The notes beneath the pieces are model-generated. The model had not been told where the DNA came from. It saw only the letters and a list, made by a program, of their open reading frames with translations, and did not search any database. From assembly GCA_964370235.1 (NCBI GenBank), contig CAYJIL010000010.1, positions 1 through 36,656 on the forward strand: a stretch of 36,656 nt of DNA, in the 5' to 3' direction. Source of the DNA: CAYJIL01 sp964370235. Lineage in GTDB: Bacteria; Bacteroidota; Bacteroidia; Bacteroidales; Rikenellaceae. The number at the start of each line of letters is the position of its first letter. Position 1 is the stretch's first letter. Made by a program: the position numbers and the translations under genes. Shown piece after piece: positions 16,135 through 24,440 of the stretch.

Positions 16135-17218
16135 TATCGCTATCGTAATCCTTGGGTTTTCCGCCAGATAGTAGCTGCGAAATATTAAAACTAACAGTTA
16201 CGAGTTGTTGAGCTGCCAAACTCTCATCGGTAAAGTTAAAAATCACGTTGGTGTGTACTTGCATAAATCTCATTTTCCATAGATAGTATAAATCGACTCT
16301 ATTATAGAATTGAGATTGGTAGAATGGCGAACCCCAATAGAATGCATCGCTGCCATAAATACTATAAAATGGCATTTGTGAATTGCCCATATACAGGCTA
16401 TTCTTAAAGCCAAAACCTCGGTAACGCAAATCTAAATCGACACTCGCCCCAAGATAGGTGTTCCAGTTTTGTGTGTCGTCATATAGCCTAATATTCTCTG
16501 AATCGCCCAAAAGACCAAGCGACAAAGTTGCACAATCAAAAAAAGGCAGCGCTCGCTCAAGATTTACACCCACATAGATATTATAAAGTATGCGCTCAAA
16601 CAAATAGGCGTTTGCAGGCAGTGGTTCAACGGCAAGGAACGGAGCATTTTTGTAGTGTGTGAGCTGGGCTGCACCTCCCACAAATGCCACACCACCAAAA
16701 AGAGGCTGACGGGCCGAACCATTCACCATAAATTCATCGAAGTAATTCTCTACCGAACCACCATACCAGTCCGAATATAGTTCGACATAACCTCCTCGCT
16801 CGCCCTTATACTGCAACATCAAACCCGATATTACATTATTATAAAAGTTGCTACGTTCGTTAAAAAAAGAGCGTGGATAGTGCCCAATAACATTATTACG
16901 GTTGAATACCCCACCCAAAAACGATAGTTTGTCGCCACGATATTTGTAATATGCAATTAGCTCTTGATCTGTCAACTCGCTATCTTTCTCGAAGTCTCTC
17001 ACTAGCGACACTCCCACCATTATGCTGTGGTGATCGTCCCAATGGATTCCTATTTCGGGGGCTACCGACAATGCCGTAAAGGTGCGTGTTTTGTCGTAGG
17101 GCAAGCTATTTTCTAGGTTGTCAATAAATAAATTAAACCCTGCACGATATGCAAAGTTTTGTGAAAAGGCTGTTAAGTTGGCGCAAAATAAAAGCAGTGT
17201 TACTAGTAATTTATTCAT
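16118..17218 (-). CDS. Unidentified exported protein, probable outer-membrane beta-barrel
   Basis: 366 residues; I do not recognise the family. A signal peptide is clear (KLLVTLLLFCANLTAFSQ, cleavage near 20). The rest is rich in Tyr, Phe, Asn and Gly in alternating strands (SIMVGVSLVRDFE, NVISGLMLQYKGERGGYVELYSDWYGG, RFMQVHTNVIFNF), which is the pattern of a beta-barrel, but it ends KPKDYDSDICGLL rather than with a C-terminal aromatic strand, which is unusual. An internal block (GFGFKNSLYMGNSQMPFY) resembles a long-loop barrel segment. It lies just upstream of tamL, so it could be a client or partner, though tamL has its own promoter. A terminator-like hairpin ends 2-3 bases before its ATG, so its expression may be by read-through. 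Confidence 0.75.
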   Translation of the reverse strand: MNKLLVTLLLFCANLTAFSQNFAYRAGFNLFIDNLENSLPYDKTRTFTALSVAPEIGIHWDDHHSIMVGVSLVRDFEKDSELTDQELIAYYKYRGDKLSFLGGVFNRNNVIGHYPRSFFNERSNFYNNVISGLMLQYKGERGGYVELYSDWYGGSVENYFDEFMVNGSARQPLFGGVAFVGGAAQLTHYKNAPFLAVEPLPANAYLFERILYNIYVGVNLERALPFFDCATLSLGLLGDSENIRLYDDTQNWNTYLGASVDLDLRYRGFGFKNSLYMGNSQMPFYSIYGSDAFYWGSPFYQSQFYNRVDLYYLWKMRFMQVHTNVIFNFTDESLAAQQLVTVSFNISQLLSGGKPKDYDSDICGLL

Positions 17219-17220
17219 AT

Positions 17221-17260
17221 AAAAAAGTGCTGGTAGAGAGCTTACCCCTCTACCAGCACT
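17221..17260 (-). terminator. Terminator of the phosphatase/dipeptidase operon, abutting the next start codon
   Basis: Arms 17226-17238 and 17248-17260 form a perfect 13-bp stem with a 9-base loop, followed on the minus strand by a U-tract (17226-17221). The barrel gene's ATG is at 17218, so the tract directly precedes it. A near-match -7 box (TATCTTTT, 17276-17269) lies just before the hairpin and would place the hairpin in that gene's leader. Confidence 0.88.
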
Positions 17261-17280
17261 ATACCGTAAAAAGATAGCCT

Positions 17281-19131
17281 TTAGTTTTTCTTTTCTCTTT
17301 TGATGTCAACAAAAATATCGTCACCTTTTTTGCGAACGTCGTTACCATCGGTACTCCACTCATAAGTAGTTACACGCATTTTGTCCTTACCCACTGTTAC
17401 ATAGGCAAAAGAGGCATTGCCACTACTGTCTGGCCAAGCATTGTTAACCAAAAACACAGGTATATCACCAAGACTTTCTTTGCCCTGGTAGTGGTCGTGC
17501 CCTACAAAGATAGCAATAACATTGTATGGTGCTAGTATTTCGGCCATTTTTTTGCGTGATTCCTCGCTCCACCATCTGTTTACACTTTTGCTCTGGAATG
17601 TGTAGTGCTGAAAAATGACAACTGGTTCACCATTAGAGGCATGCTCTTTTAGGTCACGCTCTATCCATTTGCGCCACTCTTCAAACGAGCCACCACGCAA
17701 GCTATCACCAAAGAAACGGTTAGCCTGCACAAAGTGTACATCGCCAACATTCCATGTATAATCGCCATTCTCGGGGTGAAGGTTCAAGAATTGCCCTCTT
17801 TCATCCATCTTTTTAAGCAGTGAATCTTGGTATGCAAAAGTGAGTCTACGAAGCTCCATATTTTTGCGTACATCTTCACCATCGGGGTCTACATCGTGGT
17901 TACCATAGCCCGGGTATATATCGTACTTGAGCCTCTTGTCGCCTGCACCTTTTTCGTAGCGGCGGCGGAATAACTCTAGGCTATTGCTACATGGATAGTC
18001 AAATATATCGCCTACGATAGCAACAAAATCGACACTCTTCTCTAGCCCCTTTGGCACTAGCGAATTAAGTGCATTAACATGACAGAACTGATCGCTCTCT
18101 GGCGCTTCGTCAAAGTGCAAGTCTGCAACAACAGCAAAACCTGCCTCTCTTGGCATCGAAGCATAATCTTTAATTGTTCCATCCATCATGCGAATATAGC
18201 TATCAAAACCATCTTCACCCTCGGTCAAAACAAATACTCGTGCACCGTTCTGCTTTGTGTCAAACCCATAGGTGTTGTTACTACCCGTGAATTGGCCATA
18301 GCATAGAGCGATGTTATCTTTGTATGCAACATAGTTGTTTACGTGGTCGTGACCAACAGTAATACCCATTACGTCACCTTGCTCGACCATTGCAGCAAAC
18401 ATGCCAGTGTTAATTTCGGGTGCACACTCTGCTTCGCCACGAAGACCAACATTAGATATTGTGCCTTTGGCATCAAACGCTTGGCGGTGCTCGGGTAGCG
18501 GAATGTGGAAGAATGCTAAACCACGAGAATCTAGGCCCTTTTGAGCATATTTATTACTCTCGTCAATATACCAACCCACTTGGTCGTGAGCAAACCATCC
18601 ATAGCCATCAATCCCCTTAACGGTGCTATAACTACGAGAGTCCATACAGTACAAAACAGTAGATACCTCTTTGCCCGATCTATCAAACACCGGTATCGAG
18701 TAGTTACCATAGCCTGTTACGCCTTTTACCTGTGGCGTAAAAATCACATTGGGTAGATCATCCACAATTTGAGCGACCTCGCTACGGCTCTTGTCTGCCT
18801 CATCATCGTGGTTACCTAGTGTTACAGCATAAGGAATACCTCGGCTCGACATAATTTGAGCTAGCTCGTCCCATCCCTTTTCGACAGGTGCACCCACAAC
18901 TATATCGCCAGTCAAAACCACAAGATCTGGTTTCTCGCTATCTAACACTGCCTCGATACAACGTTTCGAATACTCCGAAGGCTCTTGCCCATACTTATAG
19001 TGCACATCTGTGAACTGTACAATTTTTAGCTCTCCATCCCCATTAAATTTAATGGTCTGGGCTGCAAGATTACTCGCACCCAGACCACCAATTATAAGAG
19101 AGAGTGCAAGTGATGCAAATCTCAATTTCAT
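17281..19131 (-). CDS. Exported protein with two tandem metallophosphoesterase domains
   Basis: 616 residues with a signal peptide (about 1-24, LALSLIIGGLGASNLAAQ). Two complete calcineurin-like domains follow. Domain 1 (about 35-310): D42-x-H44 in FTDVHY, GD 75-76, GNHD 106-109, H209, and GHDH 260-263. Domain 2 (about 330-590): D337-x-H339 in ADLHFD, GD 374-375, GNHD 410-413, H509 in FQHY, and GHDH 544-547. Every metal-binding block is intact in both, so both sites should be active. Domain 1 resembles the Dcr2/purple acid phosphatase-like group; domain 2 seems a different branch, so this looks like a fusion more than a recent duplication. It is exported and is last in an operon with alkaline phosphatase and PepD. 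Substrate unknown. Confidence 0.92.
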   Translation of the reverse strand: MKLRFASLALSLIIGGLGASNLAAQTIKFNGDGELKIVQFTDVHYKYGQEPSEYSKRCIEAVLDSEKPDLVVLTGDIVVGAPVEKGWDELAQIMSSRGIPYAVTLGNHDDEADKSRSEVAQIVDDLPNVIFTPQVKGVTGYGNYSIPVFDRSGKEVSTVLYCMDSRSYSTVKGIDGYGWFAHDQVGWYIDESNKYAQKGLDSRGLAFFHIPLPEHRQAFDAKGTISNVGLRGEAECAPEINTGMFAAMVEQGDVMGITVGHDHVNNYVAYKDNIALCYGQFTGSNNTYGFDTKQNGARVFVLTEGEDGFDSYIRMMDGTIKDYASMPREAGFAVVADLHFDEAPESDQFCHVNALNSLVPKGLEKSVDFVAIVGDIFDYPCSNSLELFRRRYEKGAGDKRLKYDIYPGYGNHDVDPDGEDVRKNMELRRLTFAYQDSLLKKMDERGQFLNLHPENGDYTWNVGDVHFVQANRFFGDSLRGGSFEEWRKWIERDLKEHASNGEPVVIFQHYTFQSKSVNRWWSEESRKKMAEILAPYNVIAIFVGHDHYQGKESLGDIPVFLVNNAWPDSSGNASFAYVTVGKDKMRVTTYEWSTDGNDVRKKGDDIFVDIKREKKN

Positions 19132-19134
19132 TTG

Positions 19135-20586
19135 TTATAAATTTTTAAGAATTTCAACTAGATAAACCCAAAAATCTTCGGTATCCTGCACCGATAGACG
19201 CTCAACTGGTGAGTGTGCACCATGAATAGTTGGACCAATCGACACAATCTCCATTGCTGGATATTTCTTCTTAATCAAACCACACTCTAGTCCAGCGTGA
19301 ATAGCTAGAATCTCGGCCTCGTAACCAAGCGCATTCACATGACAAGTCTTTGCCACCTCTAGTAGTTTAGAGTTAAGCTGTGGGTTCCATCCCGGGTAAC
19401 CATCGCTATGACGAATTGTTGCGCCAAAACGCTTGAAGTGCTCTGCCATTTGATAGCTCATAAACATCTTCTTGCTCTCAATCGAGCTACGCTGGCTAGT
19501 CGAAATAACGATTGCACCATCAATCTCTTTTAGCGATGCAAGGTTAGTTGAACTCTCAACAAAGCCCTCCATCTCTTGACTCATAGCCACAATACCGTTA
19601 ATAGCCGAAAGAACCGATGTTACGATTGACTCTGCTACGCTATCTTCGATAACTTCGCTAACAGCCGCCTCATCGATAGCTTCAACCTTTAGATTTGGCT
19701 CGCTCTTGCTATACTCCACTTTAAAGTCTGCCTCCATTGCTGCAACAATCTCTTTTGCTCTTGCAACCATAGACAAAGGAAGTGCAATTGTAGCCTCTGC
19801 ATCGCGTGGAATTGCATTGCGTAGGTTACCACCGCTAATAGATACTAGCGAACAGTTACACTCTTTATTAATAGCAAACAAAACACGTGCTAGTGTAATA
19901 TTTGCATTAGCTCTTAGCTTTTCGATGTCGCAACCACTATGACCACCCGTTAGACCCGAAACAACGATCTTAAGAGCGCCATCGTGGCTAGTTGCTACTC
20001 TATTGAATGCGTAGCTAGCAACAGTGTCGATACCACCTGCACAACCAACAAAAATTTGACCTCTGTCCTCAGAGTCTACGTTTATAAGGTTGTTGCCTTT
20101 TAGTAGGTCTGGGCTAAGTGCAAATGCACCTGTTAGACCAGTCTCCTCGTCAACTGTAAATAGAGCCTCAATTGCAGGGTGAGCAATCTCGTTGCTATCG
20201 AGAACAGCCATCATAACAGCCATACCAATACCACAGTCAGCACCTAGTGTAGTGCCTTTTGCCTTTACCCAACCATCTTCTACATAAGCAGCGATAGGAT
20301 CTGTCAAGAAGTTAAATTCAAGACCTGCCTCTTTTTCGGCTACCATATCGACATGTGACTGCATTACAAGAATTGGCGAAGACTCCATACCAGCAGTAGC
20401 AGCCTTGCGAATTACGATATTACCAACCTCGTCAGAACTATGGTCGAGACCACGCTCGTCTGCAAACTTTTTTAGATACTCCAAGATAGCCTCTTCGTGC
20501 TTAGATGGGCGAGGAATATCACAAATTTCAGAAAAGAATCTCCATACCGATAGAGGCTTTAAAACCTCAATATTTTCAATTGCCAT
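19135..20586 (-). CDS. pepD: Aminoacyl-histidine dipeptidase (peptidase family M20, PepD-like)
   Basis: 483-residue di-zinc aminopeptidase that hydrolyses Xaa-His and other dipeptides, cytosolic (no signal). Metal ligands and catalytic residues are in place: H78 and D80 in QSHVDMVAEK, D117 in LGADCGIGMA, E147-E148 in VDEETGLTGA, and the C-terminal HGAHSPVE. A lid domain inserts at about 205-390, beginning near SGLTGGHSGCDIEKLRANAN. Length and motifs agree with Bacteroidota PepD proteins. It lies 7 bases after alkaline phosphatase and 3 before the double metallophosphoesterase, so the three are co-transcribed. Confidence 0.95.
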   Translation of the reverse strand: MAIENIEVLKPLSVWRFFSEICDIPRPSKHEEAILEYLKKFADERGLDHSSDEVGNIVIRKAATAGMESSPILVMQSHVDMVAEKEAGLEFNFLTDPIAAYVEDGWVKAKGTTLGADCGIGMAVMMAVLDSNEIAHPAIEALFTVDEETGLTGAFALSPDLLKGNNLINVDSEDRGQIFVGCAGGIDTVASYAFNRVATSHDGALKIVVSGLTGGHSGCDIEKLRANANITLARVLFAINKECNCSLVSISGGNLRNAIPRDAEATIALPLSMVARAKEIVAAMEADFKVEYSKSEPNLKVEAIDEAAVSEVIEDSVAESIVTSVLSAINGIVAMSQEMEGFVESSTNLASLKEIDGAIVISTSQRSSIESKKMFMSYQMAEHFKRFGATIRHSDGYPGWNPQLNSKLLEVAKTCHVNALGYEAEILAIHAGLECGLIKKKYPAMEIVSIGPTIHGAHSPVERLSVQDTEDFWVYLVEILKNL

Positions 20587-20593
20587 AGTATAA

Positions 20594-21964
20594 TTATTTT
20601 AATATTTGAATAAGTTTCTTCGATAATTCGGTGTTGTCCATAACACCTTTAAAGTTTTCGGCACCAACACCAATTGAGTAGATTGGCACAGGAACTGCTG
20701 TGTGACCAAATGATGTCCACTCGATACCTGCTGCTTTGTTTACAATCTCAATAGCAATAGTAGCTACCTTGCCACCCTCGCTAGTGTAGTCTGCTCTATC
20801 GAACACGCCATCACCATAGGCTTTGCGCATAGCGTACTCCTGATCTAGCGAAACTGCAAAAGTGCTCCATAGGCCAAGGTTTTTGTCTAGGTATGCTCTC
20901 ATGTCATCCCAACTCTTGCCATCGGTTTGCATTTTTTTGATAGCAGCCTCTAATACATCTTTAGACACTTTCTGTCTGTCTATTACAGTAAAATCTGCCT
21001 TTGAATCATCGGTTGTGATTGACTGACCACCAGTTTCGTGATCGGCTGTAACAACAATTAGTGTATTATTTGGGTTCTCTTTATAAAACTCATAAGCCTC
21101 GGCAAGTGCTTGGTCAAATGCCAATACCTCTTGTAGCGAAGTTGCGTAGTCGTTAGAGTGGTTAGCCCAGTCTATCTTACCACCTTCTACCATCATAAAG
21201 AAGCCCTTCTTGCCTGCTCTTTGCTCTAGGTACTCGATAGATTCTTCTGTTATATCCGGAAGGCTAAGGTCTTTATCAGTAGCATCAATCTCATATCTTA
21301 GTGCGCTATTGTCGGCTCCTTGGCGCTCTTTTATAAGGACTTTACCTTTTTGGTTGTCTAGCTCGTCTAGGCCGTCAACACCCTCAAGGATTGTATAACC
21401 ACTATTCTTATATACTTGGTAAGCGTTAATAACGTCTGGAACAGTAGGACGCAAGAAACCACTACCTGCATATAGATCGAAACCTGTATCTGCACCATCA
21501 AGGGCTACTTCGTAGTACATGCTTCGTCTTGGCTGGTGTGCAAAGAATGCCGCTGGTGTAGCATGATCGATACTCACCGATGTTACTAGACCAATTGCAC
21601 GACCTGCTTTCTTTGCCATATATGCCATACTCTCTAGCGTGTCGGTGTGGTTAGAGCGCATACCAAGCGTTCCGTTAGAAGTTTTTACACCCGTAGCCAA
21701 AGCTGTACCTGCTGCTGCCGAATCTGTCACCTCAGACGATTCGCTATTGGTGTACATCATACCCGAATATGGAAACTTAACCATTGTCAAGCCATCGTCA
21801 CCTTTTTGGGTTAGGTATCGTTGAGCACTATACATAGAAGCAGCACCCATACCATCACCTATGAAGAAAAATACATACTTAGGCTTAGCCATTTTGGCTG
21901 CATAGGAGTTAGTTGCAAACATCGCCATTGATAGCGCAAGTGCTCCAACAAATAATCTTTTCAT
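20594..21964 (-). CDS. Exported alkaline phosphatase
   Basis: 456-residue phosphomonoesterase with a signal peptide (about 1-22, KRLFVGALALSMAMFATNSYA), so periplasmic. Conserved sites: metal-binding FIGDGMG (D37), the nucleophile in VTDSAAAGTALATG (S82), DHATPAAFFAHQ, metal-binding EGGKIDWANHSND, TADHETGG, and the C-terminal FGHTAVPVP histidine. It resembles PhoA-family enzymes. It is the first gene of the operon with pepD and the double metallophosphoesterase. I see no clear -7 box; TATCTTG at 22014-22008 is the nearest match. No obvious PhoB-type site was recognised, so phosphate control is not shown. Confidence 0.94.
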   Translation of the reverse strand: MKRLFVGALALSMAMFATNSYAAKMAKPKYVFFFIGDGMGAASMYSAQRYLTQKGDDGLTMVKFPYSGMMYTNSESSEVTDSAAAGTALATGVKTSNGTLGMRSNHTDTLESMAYMAKKAGRAIGLVTSVSIDHATPAAFFAHQPRRSMYYEVALDGADTGFDLYAGSGFLRPTVPDVINAYQVYKNSGYTILEGVDGLDELDNQKGKVLIKERQGADNSALRYEIDATDKDLSLPDITEESIEYLEQRAGKKGFFMMVEGGKIDWANHSNDYATSLQEVLAFDQALAEAYEFYKENPNNTLIVVTADHETGGQSITTDDSKADFTVIDRQKVSKDVLEAAIKKMQTDGKSWDDMRAYLDKNLGLWSTFAVSLDQEYAMRKAYGDGVFDRADYTSEGGKVATIAIEIVNKAAGIEWTSFGHTAVPVPIYSIGVGAENFKGVMDNTELSKKLIQILK

Positions 21965-22077
21965 AATAGTTTATAAGTTATATTCTAAATTTCAACATTT
22001 AAGTTTGCAAGATAAGATTTATTTGGTGAGAAAAAAAATTAAAATATAGTTACAAACCATATAATTTATAATTAAAC

Positions 22078-22111
22078 AAAAAAAGGGGGCAGCCTAATGG
22101 CTACCCCCTTT
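22078..22111 (-). terminator. Terminator of the ribosomal protein operon after tsf
   Basis: Arms 22082-22094 and 22099-22111 pair as AAAGGGGG and AGCC against GGCT and CCCCCTTT with one mismatch and a TAAT loop. On the minus strand a seven-U tract follows. It is 20 bases after the tsf stop and about 115 bases before the alkaline phosphatase start. Confidence 0.92.
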
Positions 22112-22130
22112 ATATTTATCACACTGGTGA

Positions 22131-22949
22131 TTAGTCGTTCAATGAGAAACGCTTGTAAGCAATAACAGTTGCGTCTGCGTTCGCCTCTTTGATGAATTGA
22201 GCAACAGATTTCTTGTTATCTTTAACAAGGTCTTGGTTAAGAAGTGTGTTATCCTTAAGGAACTTGTTAACCTTACCGTCAGCAATCTTATCAAGCATAG
22301 CCTCTGGCTTACCCTCTAGGCGAGCCTGCTCCATACCGATTTGACGCTCCTTCTCAATAACCTCAGCAGGACAATCATCCTTGCCAATAGATACTGGAGC
22401 CATTGCAGCAGCTTGCATAGCAACGTCCTTAGCAACCTCAGCAGGAATCTCTGCGTTGAAACCGATAAGAGTACCTAGCTTGTTGTTCATGTGAACATAA
22501 GCAGCAACTTGCTCAGCCTCTACCTTAGCAAAGAATGCAAGTTGAATCTTCTCACCTGTTTGACCAGCTTTAACAGCGATCATCTCTTCAACAGTACCGT
22601 TCTCGATTGGAAGAGCAAGTAGAGCAGCTGCATCAGCTACATTTGCACTTACTGCAACCTCAAGAATTTCGTTTGCAATAGCAACGAAACCTTCTGTACG
22701 AGCAACGAAGTCAGTCTCACATGCAAGAGCAAGCATAAAACCTGTCTTACCTACGATACGACTTACAACCATACCTTCCGATACTTCACGGTCAGCACGC
22801 TTGCTAGCAACTAGTTTACCTTTTTCACGGATGATCTCCTGTGCACGATCGAAATCGCCTTCAGCCTCTTGAAGAGCTTTCTTACAGTCCATCATACCAG
22901 CACCTGTCATTTTGCGAAGTTTCGCAACATCAGCAGCTTTGATTTCCAT
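22131..22949 (-). CDS. tsf: Elongation factor Ts
   Basis: Nucleotide-exchange factor for EF-Tu, 272 residues. The N-terminal UBA-like domain with VAKLRKMTGAGMMDCKKAL, the EGDFDRAQEIIREKG continuation, and the core CETDFVART signature (about 77-85) are present, then two dimerisation subdomains ending QFIKEANADATVIAYKRFSL. It is a little shorter than the E. coli protein. It lies 78 bases after rpsB; the gap holds a GC-rich hairpin that may reduce read-through. Confidence 0.97.
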   Translation of the reverse strand: MEIKAADVAKLRKMTGAGMMDCKKALQEAEGDFDRAQEIIREKGKLVASKRADREVSEGMVVSRIVGKTGFMLALACETDFVARTEGFVAIANEILEVAVSANVADAAALLALPIENGTVEEMIAVKAGQTGEKIQLAFFAKVEAEQVAAYVHMNNKLGTLIGFNAEIPAEVAKDVAMQAAAMAPVSIGKDDCPAEVIEKERQIGMEQARLEGKPEAMLDKIADGKVNKFLKDNTLLNQDLVKDNKKSVAQFIKEANADATVIAYKRFSLND

Positions 22950-22988
22950 AATAATCTACTATTAAATAGTTTATAGTCTTATATTAAA

Positions 22989-23013
22989 CAGGGGCAACTT
23001 TAAATCGCCCCTG
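22989..23013 (-). terminator. Hairpin between rpsB and tsf: weak terminator/attenuator
   Basis: CAGGGGC (22989-22995) and GCCCCTG (23007-23013) form a perfect 7-bp stem with an 11-base loop in the minus-strand RNA. The following sequence is only UUUAAU, so termination would be partial. It could tune S2 versus Ts output or protect the rpsB 3' end. Confidence 0.6.
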
Positions 23014-23027
23014 CATAAAAATTATAA

Positions 23028-23840
23028 TTACTCAGCAGCAACTTCTGCAGTTGCCTCTGTAGCTGGAGCAGCCTCAGCAGCCTCAGCTTTTGGTGCGCGC
23101 TTACGAAGCTTAGGCTCCTTTGTAGCAACATCACCATCTTTTTCTTTCTCAGCCTTACGCTCAGAAAGACCCTCAGTAATTGCAGCACCTACAACATCTA
23201 GGATAGCAGCTACTGACTTAGACGCATCGTCATTTGCAGGAATTACATAGTCAATCGGTGTCGGATCACAACAAGTATCAACCATAGCAAACACTGGAAT
23301 GTTAAGTCTCTTTGCCTCTTTTACTGCATTCGCCTCTTTCTGAACATCGATTACAAATAGAGCAGCAGGAAGACGTGTAAGATCTGCGATAGAACCAAGG
23401 TTCTTCTCTAGCTTAGCACGCTGACGGCTGATTTGTAGACGCTCTCTCTTTGAGAATTGCTCGAATGTACCATCTTGAGTCATCTTGTCGATTGTAGACA
23501 TCTTCTTGATAGCCTTACGGATAGTAGGGAAGTTTGTAAGCATACCTCCTGGCCAACGCTCAGTTACGTATGGCATACCCATAGCTGCTACTTTCTCAGC
23601 TACTACATCCTTAGCTTGACGCTTTGTAGCTACGAAAAGGATACGACGACCACTCTTAGCGATTTGCTTTAGAGCAGCAGAAGCCTCATCTAGCTTAACA
23701 GCAGTCTTGTGAAGATCGATGATGTGGATACCATTCTTCTCCATGAAGATATATGGAGCCATTTTAGGATTCCACTTTCTTTTAAGGTGACCGAAATGTA
23801 CTCCGGCCTCTAATAGTTGGTTAAAATCTGTTCTTGCCAT
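23028..23840 (-). CDS. rpsB: 30S ribosomal protein S2
   Basis: 270 residues, clear S2: LLEAGVHFGHLKRKWNPKMAPYIF at the N-terminus, NFPTIRKAI, DVQKEANAVKEAKRLNIPVFAMVDT, and DDASKSVAAILD. The body ends near 230 and is followed by a low-complexity Lys/Glu/Ala tail of about 40 residues (KEPKLRKRAPK then Ala/Glu repeats), longer than in E. coli. It is preceded by a 213-base leader containing two matching hairpins (see 23878-23951) and followed by tsf after a hairpin. Confidence 0.98.
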   Translation of the reverse strand: MARTDFNQLLEAGVHFGHLKRKWNPKMAPYIFMEKNGIHIIDLHKTAVKLDEASAALKQIAKSGRRILFVATKRQAKDVVAEKVAAMGMPYVTERWPGGMLTNFPTIRKAIKKMSTIDKMTQDGTFEQFSKRERLQISRQRAKLEKNLGSIADLTRLPAALFVIDVQKEANAVKEAKRLNIPVFAMVDTCCDPTPIDYVIPANDDASKSVAAILDVVGAAITEGLSERKAEKEKDGDVATKEPKLRKRAPKAEAAEAAPATEATAEVAAE

Positions 23841-23867
23841 TTTTTTTCTGTTTTAACTCTCTTCATC

Positions 23868-23951
23868 AACAGCCCCGGTAGCACTTTGTTAAGTGGTCTG
23901 CGGCTGTTTTCCGCGGCAAGGCAATACTTAAGTAGCACTGTATAGTGGTCT
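23868..23951 (-). ncRNA. Candidate structured rpsB leader with twin hairpins
   Basis: In the minus-strand RNA two elements share both flanks: AGACCACT, a short loop, AGTGCTAC. The first occupies 23951-23932 (4-base loop AUAC between the 8-mers); the second 23899-23878 (6 bases between them, with an extended CACTT/AAGTG stem). The second is closed by an outer 7-bp stem, AACAGCC (23908-23902) with GGCTGTT (23874-23868), ending 28 bases before the rpsB ATG. The first has an outer TAAG/CTTA stem. The paired parts differ while the unpaired-side bases (ACC and GCTA) are the same, as expected for a repeated protein-binding internal loop. Autoregulation by S2 is inferred from position only. Confidence 0.6.
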
Positions 23952-24013
23952 TAGGCATTATCCCCTTGTCCGTGCTGAATAGGACGAGATAAAATAATTA
24001 AATAATTTTTTTA

Positions 24014-24026
24014 GGCGCAGTGCGCC
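24014..24026 (-). other. Short GC hairpin after rpsI
   Basis: GGCGC-ACT-GCGCC on the minus strand, 28 bases after the rpsI stop. It is followed by A residues, not T, so it is not an intrinsic terminator in this direction; it may mark the start of the rpsB leader or an RNA-processing site. Confidence 0.4.
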
Positions 24027-24053
24027 AATAAAGGTATTCCAGTAGGGCGAATA

Positions 24054-24440
24054 TTAACGCTTGCTGAACTGGAACTTAGCACGAGCACCTTTCTGACCTG
24101 GCTTCTGACGCTCAACCTCACGAGGATCACGAGTTAGGAAACCACTCTTCTTAAGTACTGGACGGAACTCAGGATCAATCTCGCATAGTGCACGAGCGAT
24201 ACCTAGGCGAGCCGCCTCTGCTTGACCTTTGATACCACCACCATCTAGGTTGATTTTGATATCAAACTTACCCATATTATCTGTAACGATAAGAGGCTGG
24301 TTTACCACATACTGAAAAATATCTAGTGGGAAATACTCAGCAAGATCTCTTGAGTTTACAGTAATAGCACCGCTACCTGCCTTAACGTAGACACGTGCAA
24401 CGGCCGATTTTCTTCGTCCTATTTTGTTTACTACTTCCAT
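24054..24440 (-). CDS. rpsI: 30S ribosomal protein S9
   Basis: 128 residues, typical S9: GRRKSAVARVYVKAGSGAI at the N-terminus, GGGIKGQAEAARLGIARAL in the middle, and the C-terminal GFLTRDPREVERQKPGQKGARAKFQFSKR whose tail reaches the P-site tRNA. Its ATG overlaps the rplM stop by one base (TAATG), so the two are translationally coupled, as rplM-rpsI are in most bacteria. Confidence 0.98.
   Translation of the reverse strand: MEVVNKIGRRKSAVARVYVKAGSGAITVNSRDLAEYFPLDIFQYVVNQPLIVTDNMGKFDIKINLDGGGIKGQAEAARLGIARALCEIDPEFRPVLKKSGFLTRDPREVERQKPGQKGARAKFQFSKR

Noticed and set aside
20594..22020. Phosphate-starvation control of the alkaline phosphatase operon
   Set aside because: I found no repeated direct-repeat box upstream of the gene that resembles a PhoB site, so the idea rests only on enzyme type.
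24014..24026. GGCGC hairpin as a terminator of rplM-rpsI
   Set aside because: On the coding strand it is followed by A residues, not U; the U-tract lies on the wrong side.
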